Assembly (NCBI GenBank): GCA_947652115.1
Contig: OX393569.1
Coordinates: forward strand, 10,664,820 to 10,728,819
Length of the DNA stretch: 64,000 nucleotides
Direction: 5' to 3'
Source: Blastomussa wellsi
Taxonomy: Eukaryota; Cnidaria; Anthozoa; Scleractinia; Plerogyridae
The notes below the pieces were generated by a model. It saw nothing but the letters and a program-made list of their open reading frames with translations. It had not been told where the DNA came from and did not search any database. Made by a program: the position numbers and the translations under genes. This document shows positions 22,341-32,660 of the stretch, in pieces; within the stretch, counting starts at the first letter, position 1; the number at the start of each line of letters is the position of its first letter.

Positions 22341-24025
22341 AAGGAAGGACAACTAGCCAAAGTTTCACAGCCCACTGACTGGGTTAACTCTATGGTAGTT
22401 TCAAGTCGAGGTGAGAAGATCAGGATCTGCCTTGACCCAGGTGACCTTAATAGCAGAGCTCCGGCGGCCCGAAGGGCCGCCAAGCGGAGCCCCATAGTCA
22501 TATGGGAAAGAAAACGAAACCCATGAGTTGATTTTCTCATGGTTATCATGGCTAGCGGTATTGCTCGTGGGCGCGTACGCGCGACGGCGGCGACAGAGTA
22601 GCGTAACATTGCGGCCATAAATAGCCATGCCTTGTCAACACCTTGTCAGCCTTATCAGCTTACATATTTGTTGTAGGGCATCCATGTTATGGTCAATTGA
22701 CGGCTGTCAAATCGAGGTATCCGCTGACCAGTATCACATGACCAGATCTCGGGCTCAGGTTAGAACTCATCGAGGTAACGTGTTTTTCTAAGTGGACCGC
22801 TGACCAGGCATTGGTTTTCATTGATCGCGGGCTCAGGTCCGATTTTTTTCTTCTGGTAGCATTTTTTAACATTTTATGGTCATTCTTAGCAGAAATTCTG
22901 CAATTGGAGTTGACATTTTTAATTATTATTAATATTAAAAACCAGCAAAAATACGGAGCTCTGCTTTTAGGTTTGGCTAAATCTATATATAAAAGCAGTG
23001 AAACGGGAACCTTCATTATCCAATCCCAACTGTAGAAGAAATGATACCTGAGGCAAAAGGGTTCACAGTCCTTGATGCTCCAGATGAAACTAGACTACGT
23101 GTCCAGTCTACTGACAACGATGAACACCCCAATAGGCAGATACAGATGGTTAAAACTACCATTTGTAATCAAATCAGCTCTAAAGCTGTACCAAAGGGCC
23201 ATGATGGACGAAATGTTGGAGGATATTTATCAGGCATATGCCATTATGGATGGCATACTGATTGCAGGACGTGACATCGCCCACTATGATTCCGTCCTAG
23301 AAGCAGTCCTCCACCGCGCCAGAACCTACAACCTTAAGGTAAACTTTGAGAAGGTCCGAGTGCGAAAACAGAAAGTTCGATATGTGGGCCACATCATCTT
23401 AGCAGAAGGCCTCAAACCAGATCCAGGAAAAGTAAGAGTTATGAAGGACATGCCACCTCCTGAAGTGAAAGATGTGCGTCGGTTTCTGGGATCTATTCAG
23501 TATCTGGCCAAATTCCTCCCAATGCTAGCAGAAGTGGAAACACCACTGCGGGAACTAACCAGGAAGGATGTACTCTTCAACTGGGACAAGCCACAAGCAG
23601 CTGCGTTTCAGAAGCTTAAAGATATGTGCTGTGAAGCTCCAGTGTTAGACTACTATGATGTCAGAAAAGATGTGACCATACAGTGTGATGCCAGCAACAG
23701 CGTAGTGGGTGCTGTCCTACTGCAAGAGGGAAGGCCCATAGCCTACGCATCCCGGAAACGTCACGTATCATATCGCATACCATCAGCCATTGAGAAGGAA
23801 ATTCTGGCCATCGTGTTCAGAATACGGAAATTCAGAGAGTACATTCTGGGGAAAACAACTTTTGTCCAGACTGACCACAAACCCCTGATGATAATGATAT
23901 TGCGAAAGCCCATGGCAACAGCACCATTAAGATTGCAGGCAATGATGCTGAAATTGAGTGGCTATGATCTAAAAGTGGAACATCTTCCAGGCAAGAAGCA
24001 AGTTCTCGCAGACACCCTCAGCTGA
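22341..24025 (+). pseudogene. Outer Gypsy element: reverse transcriptase-RNase H, interrupted
   Basis: The start of the reverse transcriptase (QLAKVSQPTDWVNSMV, RICLDPGDLN) stops at a 537-base insertion (22453-22989) and resumes with KAVKRE and PIPTVEEMIPEAKGFTVLDA. The polymerase active site, usually Y-x-D-D, reads IMDGILIAGRD, so the second Asp is Gly. RNase H follows (QCDASNSVVGAVLLQ, SAIEKEILAIVF, QTDHKPLMIM, LADTLS). The 317-codon stretch 23072-24025 is open but the enzyme would be inactive from the active-site change alone. Confidence 0.8.
22453..22989. mobile_element. 537-bp insertion in the RT gene
   Basis: The reading frame breaks after GACCTTAATA and continues at AAAGCAGTGAAACGGGAA, so the intervening DNA was inserted. 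It starts gcagagctccggcggc, has a matching inverted cggagctctgc near 22956-22966, contains two similar copies of ccgctgaccag...cgggctcaggt (about 22720 and 22797) and ends tatatata. Family not recognised. Confidence 0.55.
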
Positions 24026-24171
24026 ACAAGTCTAAATGAGGTACCACCGGAAGAAGAGGAGATACAAGTAAACATGTTGAAGAGAATCTCGATTTCTGAA
24101 GCAAAGTATGCAGAACTCCAACAAAACACAGCAAATGCGCTCCATGAGTTGTATGCTATGATTCAAGCCGG

Positions 24172-24431
24172 TTGGTCAGAAACAAGGCAACAGCATCCTG
24201 GGACACACGTGATGAGCTTGTCGTACTAGATGGAGTAATCTACCGAGGAATGAGATCCGTAGTGTCGCCGTCAATGAGGCCAGCCATGCTGGAGATAATA
24301 CACGGAAGACACCTGGGAATTGTAAGCAAAGAGTTAGGGAAGCCCTTCACTGCCCGGCATGAGTGCACAGATAGAAGACAAAATCAAGGACTGTACCACG
24401 TGCCATGATTATGCCCCTACACAGCAGAAAG
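24172..24431 (+). pseudogene. Outer Gypsy element: integrase, N-terminal part
   Basis: Reads YRGMRSVVSPSMRPAMLEIIHGRHLG and, in a shifted frame, DKIKDCTTCHDYAP. This is the zinc-binding H-H-C-C module of a Gypsy integrase. It is cut by the nested element at 24432 and continues at 29058. Confidence 0.65.
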
Positions 24432-24573
24432 TGTGACGTTACGCTGTCCAAGTGCGTAGATAAGAAGGGAAATAGAGACGACAAACAGTCTTTATCACAA
24501 CAACAACAACCCCATGTTTTCAACACGGCAAGCACATGGCAGGGCATCACGTGTCTATTTACATGACGTCACA
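24432..24573 (-). repeat. 3' LTR of nested Gypsy element
   Basis: 142 bases from TGTGACGTTACGC to ACATGACGTCACA, with perfect 8-base inverted ends TGTGACGT/ACGTCACA. It is nearly identical to 28913-29057. On the - strand a polypurine tract (aaaaaaaggaaagg, 24574-24587) precedes it. Confidence 0.85.
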
Positions 24574-24742
24574 CCTTTCCTTTTTTTCAGAAAAACAAAA
24601 GAAACGAGCTAAACCGAGCGTATGATGATGAGGAAGCTTATGAGGATCAGTTTAAACGATTAAAGTCTCTGTCTCTGAACTTTGTAATAACAAAATGACT
24701 GAAATAAACAATTGTCTCTATGCTTTGGTTGTCCTTATTTAA
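24574..24742 (-). other. Nested Gypsy 3' untranslated segment with polypurine tract
   Basis: Non-coding DNA between the end of pol and the 3' LTR; contains the polypurine tract next to the LTR. Confidence 0.5.
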
Positions 24743-25873
24743 CTGAAACAAAGTCCTGTACATACTGTGGGGGTCTTGACACTCGTCCGCTCCTGGTCAC
24801 AACTGCTGCTGGCTTGACTGGACTTGATGGTGTCTCCTGCTTTGGGGAGACTATCACTGGTTCTGCTTGATTAGGTTTACCAACAAGGTTGTCTTGGACT
24901 GGTTGACCTGGGGCATGTGCACTTGTTGGTTCACCTGTAGCAAGAGGTGTGTTTGGCCGGTTATCTTGAGATGGAACAACTGCACTGGTGTCAGCAGTCT
25001 GACTAAATCATTCCTTAGACTGGCGGAGGTGTCGACGGTTTCTTCGTAACTTCGTAAAAACGAATGTCAACTTGATCTTCCACTCGTGCCTTAAACCATT
25101 TCCGTTGCCTGTCACCTGGTTTAGGGGCTACTCGGACCACTTCTCCTGTCTGTAAGGGCGAAAGCTCTTTAGTGTTCCGATTGTAATACATGGTTTGTTT
25201 AGACTTCTGTTTGAGGAGTTACTCCTTCACATCTTCCTGTACCTTTGGCTTTAACAACTGACTGGTAGTTGGAAGCAGTGTTCTTGTTCTGCGTCAAAAC
25301 ATCCTTTGAGCGGGGGAGCTGGACATTCCCTCAGAAGGGGTGTTTATCCAATCCAACAGTGACAAATAAATGTCTGTGCCTGCTTGTTTTGCTTTCTTCA
25401 TTATGGTTTTCGCCCTCTTGATGGCATTTTCGACTTTGCCATTGCCCTGGGGATAACCAGGTGAGCTTGTGATGATTTCAAACTCGTAACTGGCTGCAAA
25501 CTCCTGAGAGTTGAAAGGCATATTGTCACTGATAAGCTGATTTGGAATTCCATGGACTGAGAACTGTTTGCGGAGTTTCTTCGCCATACCTGGTGCGGTC
25601 TTGCTTTCTAGTCTGTCCAGTTCAAAGTAATTTGAATAGTAGTCGACCACACAGGTAATCTGTACCATCTACTGTGAAGACATCTGCAGCAATCTTTTGC
25701 CAAGGTCGTTCAGCAACCTCATGACAAATGAGAGGCTCCTTTGCTTGGTTTGACTGATAAGATGAACAGATGTCACACTTTGAAATGTGGTCGGTTAAGT
25801 CAGAATTCATTCCTGGCAAACACAGTTTCTCTGGCTCGACGCAGGCACCTATGAATTCCGGTGTGCGCTCCAT
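24743..25873 (-). pseudogene. Nested Gypsy element: integrase
   Basis: On the - strand, 25873-25622 gives the zinc module (CDICSSYQSNQAKEPL, then PWQKIAADVFTVDG). The core continues in another frame ([43 protein letters not shown]). The D, D and E of the catalytic triad can be read at ADVF, ISDNMPF and KVENA. The C-terminal tail ends TRSGRVSRPPQYVQDFV near 24743. At least two frame changes separate the parts, so no intact integrase is made. Confidence 0.75.
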
Positions 25874-27383
25874 GCAACTTTTCTTTAATTCTTGTTCTCA
25901 GGCTCAGGGGAATGACACAACGCTGACCTTTTTAGATTAAACCGTCTTGTGCAGACAGCTCGTCTCTAACTTGGAAATATGGATGAAGAGATACAGGGAC
26001 TTCCCTCTTTGTTTCTGGCCATCCACTAATGATGATTTCTTTCAACCTTTGAAGAGTGTCATCTTTAGCTGTTTCCACTTGAATCTCTTTCAGCTGAGGC
26101 TCCGAGATAGGAAGAAAGTTTCCTCCTCTGCTTTACACTAGGTGGTGTTCTTTAAGGAGGCTCTTGATAAAGTGTCAGCTAAGTACATCTCAGATCCAGA
26201 CTTGTATCTTAGGTCCACATCGTACTGCTGGAGTCGCAGCAAAAGTCTCTGAGGGCGTTTTGGAGCTGAGGCAACAGGCTTCTTGTAAATGAAAACCAAG
26301 GGTTTGTGGTGAGCCCACAGGATCATTCGTCTTCCGTAAGTGTGGTGGTGATTGTTCTCTAGACCGAAAACCTAGGCTAGAAGTTCTTTCTCAATCTGAG
26401 AGTATCTTTGTTCTGCTGGTGTGAGTGCGCGGCTTGCAAATGTAACTGGCTGATCTCCTTGCAATAGAACGAATCCGAGGCCGTTTTGTGACGCATCCCC
26501 TTGACCTTCAGTCTGGGCTTGAGGACTGAAATACTTCAGGATTGGTGCTTGTGTAACTACTCTCTTGATAGACTGGACGGCATCTTCTTGCTCTTGGGTC
26601 CACTGCCACTCAACATCCTTGTGGGTGAGTCGGCGAAGGGGTTCACATAACTCAGACAGGTTACTCAGGAACTTTGAAAGGTACTTGACCATGCCAATGA
26701 GACGCCGAACACCCTGAACATCAGTTGGAGTTTTCATGTTCACAATGGCTTCAATCTTTCTGGGGTCAGGTTTGACTCCTTCATTGCTTAACAGATGACC
26801 AATGAATGGTACTTCATGGCATTTGAAGTCAAACTTTGCTTTATTCAACTTGATATTCCTTTCTCTGCATCTTTGAAGTAGGCGTATAAGGTTTGCGTCA
26901 TGATCCTTGTCTGCTTCTTCCTTGGTGTCACCTTGACCAGTGATCAGGAGGTCATCCGCTATTCTGTAGACACCAGGCAATCCTTGCAGGTTTTGATCTA
27001 GCTTCTGCTGAAAGTACTCAGGCGCAGGGCTGATCCCATAAGGCATTCTTAACCAGCGATGCCGGCCCCATGGAGTCGGAAATCTAGTTAGGCGGCTCGG
27101 CTAGTTATCCAACTCTATCTGAAGAAAACCATCTTTCAGGTCTGCTTTGGAGCAAAGGGTAGGGACTTCGACGGAGTGCTTCATTCAGAGGTCTTGGATC
27201 GATGCAAACTCTGACATTGCTATTCGATTTTGCTGTGACAACTGCACTGGACACCGACTTAGTTGGCTCTTCAACTTTCTCTAACACACCAACATTTATT
27301 AGGCGGTCGATTTCTTTAAACTTTCCTTTCAGTGCTACTGGTTCTCTGCGGGGGAGGCATGACCACTGGAGGGACTGATTCAT
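25874..27383 (-). pseudogene. Nested Gypsy element: reverse transcriptase-RNase H
   Basis: Order on the - strand: KFKEIDRLINVGVLEKVEEP and VRVCIDPRPLNEAL (27383-27105), a shifted and stop-bearing finger-palm segment (KADLKDGFLQIELDN, stop), then 27046-26372 with MPYGISPAPEYFQQ, the active site YRIADDLLITG (both Asp present), HEVPFIGHLL, and RNase H (SQIEKELLA, then HHKPLVFIYKK, LADTLS). The catalytic residues are largely kept but the frame is broken in several places, so the element is inactive or relies on parts supplied by others. Confidence 0.8.
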
Positions 27384-27469
27384 CTACTTCATGGTGTAGT
27401 TTTCCTTCCATTTTTCCAAGCCCCTTGAAAGTGTCCGCAAAGTCAGTTAACACTTGCTGTTTGAGAGAG

Positions 27470-27841
27470 CTACTCTGAGAGAAGGTGAGCTTCACTGTTG
27501 TTCACTAGCTCAATATTGTGGTGTTGGACCACGCGAAGACCCATCTGCTGTGCTGCACGGGCTCCAATTATTTGTGTGTAGTTGTCATTTACTACAACAA
27601 ACTCAGCATTGTACTTTTTCATTGTCTTAGGGTTACGTATGTTCACTCTTGCTGTTCCCAGTGCTGAAATTTGCTCTTTGTTGTAAGCTGTTAGTAACCT
27701 GTTTGTTTTCTGGATAACTGCATCTTCTGGGAGATATCTCTTGGGAAGAACATTGCACGATGCACCAGAGTCAATCTGCATTCTTATTGGTTTTCCTTGT
27801 ATTGCCATAGTTACATAAATCTTGCTAGGAAAATCACTCAC
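27470..27841 (-). pseudogene. Nested Gypsy element: protease
   Basis: A 123-codon open stretch with MQIDSGASCNVLP, the aspartic protease active site (DSG), and later QIIGARAAQQMGL, the flap-to-C-terminal part. Retroelement protease cuts the gag-pol polyprotein. This segment itself is open, but its neighbours are in other frames. Confidence 0.7.
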
Positions 27842-28836
27842 TTAATTGACAACTTCAGAGGTACTCACATTGACATCTTCACTGCAGGACAGTTCTACGG
27901 ACAAGATTTCCTCTTCTGATGAACCATTTGTTTCAACAGTAAACACTTTCTTCGAGAGGATTCCTTCGAACTTGATTTCGGCGCCTTTGGCTCCTTCTTT
28001 CCAGAGCTGCTTTCCTTCCCATGAAGATGGCACTTGCTTACAAAGTGATTCTCTTTCTTACATTTCTTGCAAACTTTACCGTAAGCAGAGCACTTTTCTC
28101 TATTTCTTTCATGCGCCTTACCACAAAATTTGCATTCGTTGACCATACGAGGATTTGACCTTTCACGCGACGACTTGAGCGTTGACTTCGCTCGAGTCCT
28201 TATTTTGAGTTGACATGGCTTGAACTTGCAATTTGGTCGCTTCGGTGCACAACAGCTATCAAGACATTTTCCCAAGGTTAATTTGGGCTTCTGGAGATGC
28301 TTTTTCCTCTGGGTATTGTCCTTGATGCCACAGACTAAGCGATCTCGAATTAAGTCATCCTTTAATGATCCAAATTCGCAGATATCGGCGAGCGTGCGAA
28401 GCGCTGTTGTGTAGGCGTCAATCGATTCGTCTGGCTCTTGTGGACGGTTGTTGAACTTGTATCTTTCATAAATTACGCTCGTCTTTCCTATGCAGTAGTT
28501 CTACCATAATTCAAGCACTTTATCGGTATTTCCTCTCTCAGCATCCGACGAGAACGACAACCCAGTGTGTATTTCTAAAGCATCCGGACCAATGCATGTG
28601 ATGAACGTGGCGACACGAAGCGACGAAGGTTGTTTGTCCAACCCAGTGACAATTTCGTACGCTTTCCAGACTTGTAACCACCTTTTCCAGTTGGCAGCTA
28701 GGTTCCCTCTAGTGTCGAATTTCTGCGGACGCGATACATTGGCTACGAACCTCGAAGGCGGCTGAACAACGACGGGAGGCGCTTCATCTGACATTCTTGT
28801 GGATTCAAAATGGCGGCGCGTTGAAACAATCTTCAC
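27842..28836 (-). pseudogene. Nested Gypsy element: gag
   Basis: Starts at the ATG near 28836 or the inner ATG of MSDEAPPVVVQPPS and reads as capsid (FDTRGNLAANWKRWLQVWKA). A stop near 28501 interrupts it, then KFNNRPQEPDESIDAYTTAL continues, and 28275-27895 carries two knuckle fingers: CKFCGKAHERNREKC and CKKCKKENHFVSKC. Both knuckles are intact. Frame breaks make a full gag impossible. Confidence 0.75.
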
Positions 28837-28898
28837 TCAATTGCAACGTTGAAAGCGTGAATTCACTTTTCAATGGCTTTCTACAACACGACGACAGT

Positions 28899-28912
28899 CA
28901 CTTCTGACACCA
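28899..28912 (-). other. Primer-binding site of nested Gypsy element
   Basis: On the - strand TGGTGTCAGAAGTG follows the 5' LTR directly. It is complementary to a tRNA 3' end reading CACTTCTGACA plus CCA, which fits a leucine tRNA (from general knowledge of metazoan tRNA-Leu acceptor ends). Confidence 0.6.
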
Positions 28913-29057
28913 TGTGACGTTACGCTGTCCAAGCGCGTAAATAAGAAGGGAAATAGAGACGACAAACAGTCTTTATCACAACAACAACAACTCCATGTTT
29001 AATTCAACACGGCAAGCACATGGCAGGGCATCACGTGTCTATTTACATGACGTCACA
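28913..29057 (-). repeat. 5' LTR of nested Gypsy element
   Basis: 145 bases, near-identical to the LTR at 24432-24573; it differs by a 3-base length change at catgtttaattcaac and a few substitutions. GAAAG occurs just outside both LTRs (24427-24431 and 29058-29062), the 5-base target duplication of the insertion. The LTR similarity suggests fairly recent integration relative to the outer element. Confidence 0.85.
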
Positions 29058-30178
29058 GAAAGAGCCTCTGATACCAAGCCTTGTCTCAGACCTGCCTTGG
29101 GAAATGGCCGCTTCAGACATATTTGCATTTGAAGGTGAACATTATCTGTTGCTAGCTGATTATTACTCCAAGTTTATTGAGGTGACCAAACTGAAGGATC
29201 TCATATCCCAGGAGACTATTGGAGTCCTGAAAGAGCATTTCAGTCGACACGGCATCCCAGCAAAACTAGTCACTGCCTGTGGCAGCCAGTATACAAGCAA
29301 AGAATTTGAGACCTTTGCTAAAAGTTACAGCTTTGAACATGCCCTAGTAAGTCCAAAGCACCCCAAGGCGAATAAAAAATAACAGAGACAACAGAAAAGC
29401 ACTCCTAGAGTACAGGGCGTCCCCGCTCCCAGGAATTGAGCTGTCCCCATCACAGCTCTCTCTATGGGAGGCAGGCTACGAACAACTCTACCAGTGGCAC
29501 ATGGTCTATTGGAGCCTGAAACACACAGCACCCAGAAGGTAAAGGCAAGAATGAAGCATTGTAAGGTTAAGCAAAAGTACTACCATGACCGCCAGGGCAC
29601 CAAAGAGCTACCACCACTCAGATCAGGCGATCACGTCAGAGTAAGACCTGAGCCGGGGTCAAAGGAGTGGAGAGCGGCGACCGTAGTGCAGAAACATGTC
29701 CTGCCCAGATCATATGTAGTAGGGGTGGGCGGCCAAAGAATCATGCGTAATCGAGTGGCTCTGAGAAACAACTCAACAAAGTCTCATATGGGGTATCGGA
29801 AACGTCATGAAAACATCGTTCAGCAGACGGAACATGAGCCAGACAAAGCACATACAGCACCCACATTCCCAGAAAGCCCACAAATGGAGCACGCACCATA
29901 GGACCACCACTTAAATCCCTCAGCCGCTGAGGAAATCCCAGCTGGTGGTGTGCCACCTTCATCAGACATAGCGGAAGCCAAAGACCCGCCCTTTTATACA
30001 ATTCGAGGTGGAAGGCAAGAACCCAGTCAGACTAGACCTGTAACTAGTTGTTCAGGAGCAAGAGACAGTTTTTGGAACATGAGCAATGACTGACACTCAT
30101 TGATTAATGTTGAGATGATTGTGCTTTTATTTTATTTAATTTTTATTTTTCTCACTTATTTCTTTGATTGTGATGTAA
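29058..30178 (+). pseudogene. Outer Gypsy element: integrase core and C-terminus
   Basis: Continues the protein cut at 24431: EPLIPSLVSDLPWEMAASDI, YYSKFIEVTKLKD, HFSRHGIPAKLVTACGSQY, FEHALVSPKHPKANKK. The second catalytic position normally reads DNGxQ, here ACGSQ, so that Asp is lost. A stop lies at 29380 and the third acidic segment (GxxE) is not readable. The C-terminal chromatin-facing part follows at 29464-29901 (RSGDHVRVRPEPG, WRAATVVQKH) and then YTIRGGRQEPSQ in another stretch. Confidence 0.75.
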
Positions 30179-30187
30179 AGGGGGGGA
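30179..30187 (+). promoter_or_regulatory. Polypurine tract of outer Gypsy element
   Basis: aagggggggа-type purine run (aaaggggggga, 30177-30187) directly before the 3' LTR. Confidence 0.6.
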
Positions 30188-30323
30188 TGTTATGTTTGGC
30201 ATTACAGCTGGTCATGATCTGTAGATGTTCAGTTATTGAGTTATTGTTTGTTAACCAATCACATTAAACTACGCGGTCCGAGTCGTTGATCCAACATGGC
30301 GTCTGTGCCATGAGTACGTAACA
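30188..30323 (+). repeat. 3' LTR of outer Gypsy element
   Basis: 136 bases from TGTTATGTTTGGC to GAGTACGTAACA, ending with inverted TGTTA/GTAACA-type termini. It matches the 5' LTR at 20726-20863 with about a dozen differences by eye, consistent with an older insertion. Confidence 0.75.
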
Positions 30324-30639
30324 AGTCAGCCAGACAAAAGTCGCGCCAGTGTTGACGGCTCACTGAACATAAAATTATCGTAACATCCGCTTTTTTGGTG
30401 TTTTATTCTGATAGTTTAGCAAAGCAAAGCCATTTTTGACGACTTAATTAAACAAGGGTTTAATCTGCACCAGTTAAAAATACTGTTAAGAGTTGTGGCA
30501 GCGAAAAAAATTATTTATCAGCAGTTCACTTCCGTGATCGCTCGTGCGGAACGTCACCTGACGTTGCTTCAAATTTTGAAATTTGACAATTATTCAACGT
30601 TTGACAGCCAATTAGCACACGCTTTTTCCTCACGTGTTC

Positions 30640-30848
30640 AAGCTTGTTGCCATTGGATACATTCTCTTTGCCATCGGAAACGTCAAAGTTTTGACGTCAA
30701 AACTTTGTGTGGAATCTTGCGTGGTGTCGCGCTCAACTTAGGCTCGATTTCCGCCGCTCTCTCGAGTCCGGTCTTCGGGGGAGGAGCGCGGGCTCTGGTT
30801 CCCGAACAGCGGCTGGTAATCGAGCCTGCGCTCAACTGGGAATCGTAG
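30640..30848 (+). repeat. Second copy of the palindrome repeat family
   Basis: Contains the same 24-base perfect palindrome (30684-30707) and the flanks found inverted at 16425-16600. It is interrupted by an 89-base insertion, listed separately. Confidence 0.65.
30739..30827. mobile_element. 89-bp mini-MITE with 10-bp target duplication
   Basis: The insert starts taggctcgatttcc and ends ggtaatcgagcct, imperfect inverted ends of about 18 bases. GCGCTCAACT occurs on both sides (30729-30738 and 30828-30837); the uninterrupted copy at 16425-16440 has a single corresponding segment, which confirms the insertion. A 9-10 base duplication fits Mutator-type elements. Confidence 0.65.
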
Positions 30849-31400
30849 TAACCCAAAACGAGACAACTAAGCTCCATATTTTCCTTAACGTTTGCAGCAT
30901 CCCACAAGTTTTGACTTGGCTCTATTGTTTATTCTCCAATGTACCAAAACAATGTCTTTGAGCACCAAAATAGACTTATATGCCCTGTTCGGCCCTTTAT
31001 AGCTGAATCCATACAATTTAGTTCAATTTCCAGAAAACTGGCCATAGATTTTTGGCATTTTTTTCTTATTGAAAGAAAACACTATTATTATTACATGTAA
31101 AATCATGAAATAAAAAATGGGGGCCACCGTACTCGTTATCGGGATAGGGCTGCAGAATATGCGAACGACCTGCATTTTTCCGATTTTTGAGCGAAGACTG
31201 GGGCTAGTTTTCAGGCTCTTGAAAGGTGGAAGGCAGTATCGAAGAAAATATGCTAAGGAATTGTCACCGAAATACGGCAGTTAGGACGTTATATATATAT
31301 CATAGAGTGGGAGCTTAAATGCCATTGTAGTGGCTCATTACAAGTTTAACAGCCATCCTCCTAAGTCGAACTCAACAACTGACACTACCACTTTATACGT
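30849..31400. other. Non-coding stretch
   Basis: AT-rich with no supported gene; contains a short (TA)n at 31289-31299. Confidence 0.35.
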
Positions 31401-31403
31401 TAC

Positions 31404-32660
31404 AGACCTGCCAACTCTCACGGTTCTGCAGTGAGTCTCACGATTTTTTGTCATTTCTCACGGTCTCACGACAACGCTCCCAATCTCACGGGTTTTGGGG
31501 AAAAATCATTCTGAAATGAAATAAATTATCTTGTTGAATAAATATGGCAAATTAACGTGGAATGCTAGTGCCATAAAGGTATAAACTAATAAAGGAGAAC
31601 ACTGTTCTTACTATTTTGTACCGAACTGCTGTGAGTTTTGCTTATGTTTAGAACTTTATCTCGATGGAAAATGGGTTTGTTTAATCTTGATCGGAAAAAA
31701 ATAGAATCTCACTACTTTTTGTACAATCTCCCGATTTTTTTTCAATGGTCTCCACATTTTCCTTTGTCAGGAGTTAGCAGGTCTGCGTTATACAAATTTT
31801 GAAACATTAAGACTCATCTTGGCCAGAAAACTTGCCTACCGACATTTTCATTAACGATTACTCTTCGATCGACCCCATTTAATTATCTTTCCGCCGAAAC
31901 TCCTTTTTATGGCCACCAATTTGTTATGCGCAGTGCAAAACCATTGAATCACCTTGACCTTATAAACATGTGCAATTCGTTTGGAGACACAATCGTGTTC
32001 GAAAATTGAATATCCGTCAGCAAATTTCGCCTGGCCGGGGACGTGCAATTTGAAAAACTATCGAAAATTTTCAAACAGTCAAACTTGGCCAGAATATAGT
32101 TCTAGTGACTCTAGTGTATCTCCAAGTTTTTCATCAAATCTCCCGGTCTCCCGGTTGGAGCACCAAATCTCCCGGGAAATACCTATCATGGCTGTTTTCC
32201 AAATTTTTTCACTAATTTCGTTGCTTTTGAGTTTCCAAAAAGTAAAATGCAACAAGAAGTGGATGTAGTGTTCTTATTTGAGAAAAAAATATGTTGATAA
32301 GCTTTCGCAAATGTTCCCCCAAAAACCCTACCCAATTTCAGACCATAAAAGCCAAAATCTATACCCGTTTTCAGACCAAAACTCCTCAAAAACCATACCC
32401 TTTGGGGCGGCACATACCTATATACCTAATATCGGGGAGTACCCCTCCCGGATCAAGGCTGTTGTACTGTTTAAACTCGTCCACATAGGTAGAATTTGAC
32501 GGTACAGCTGAAATTACAAAATGCAGGCTTGCGAAAAAACTGTCCGTAACAAAGGCGACTAGCTTTGACCTTTAAAAAAAGTTACTCTTTCACTTCATGT
32601 AGTGTTCACGAAAAGTCGTCTCCAGATTTTCGTACTCTGGGGGTTCACCGTTGGCAGGTA
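31404..32660. repeat. Repeats bounded by ACCTGCCAAC ends
   Basis: Starts gacctgccaactctcacgg and ends ttggcaggta (about 32653-32662), an inverted pair. An inner inverted copy, gagttagcaggtc, lies at 31770-31785. The interior repeats tctcacgg / tctcccgg motifs and contains ccctttggggcggcacatac. This may be one large or two adjacent elements; no coding was found. Confidence 0.4.

Noticed and set aside
20721..30328. Target duplication for the outer Gypsy element
   Set aside because: The 5 bases on the two sides (ccacg and agtca) do not match, so no duplication is claimed.
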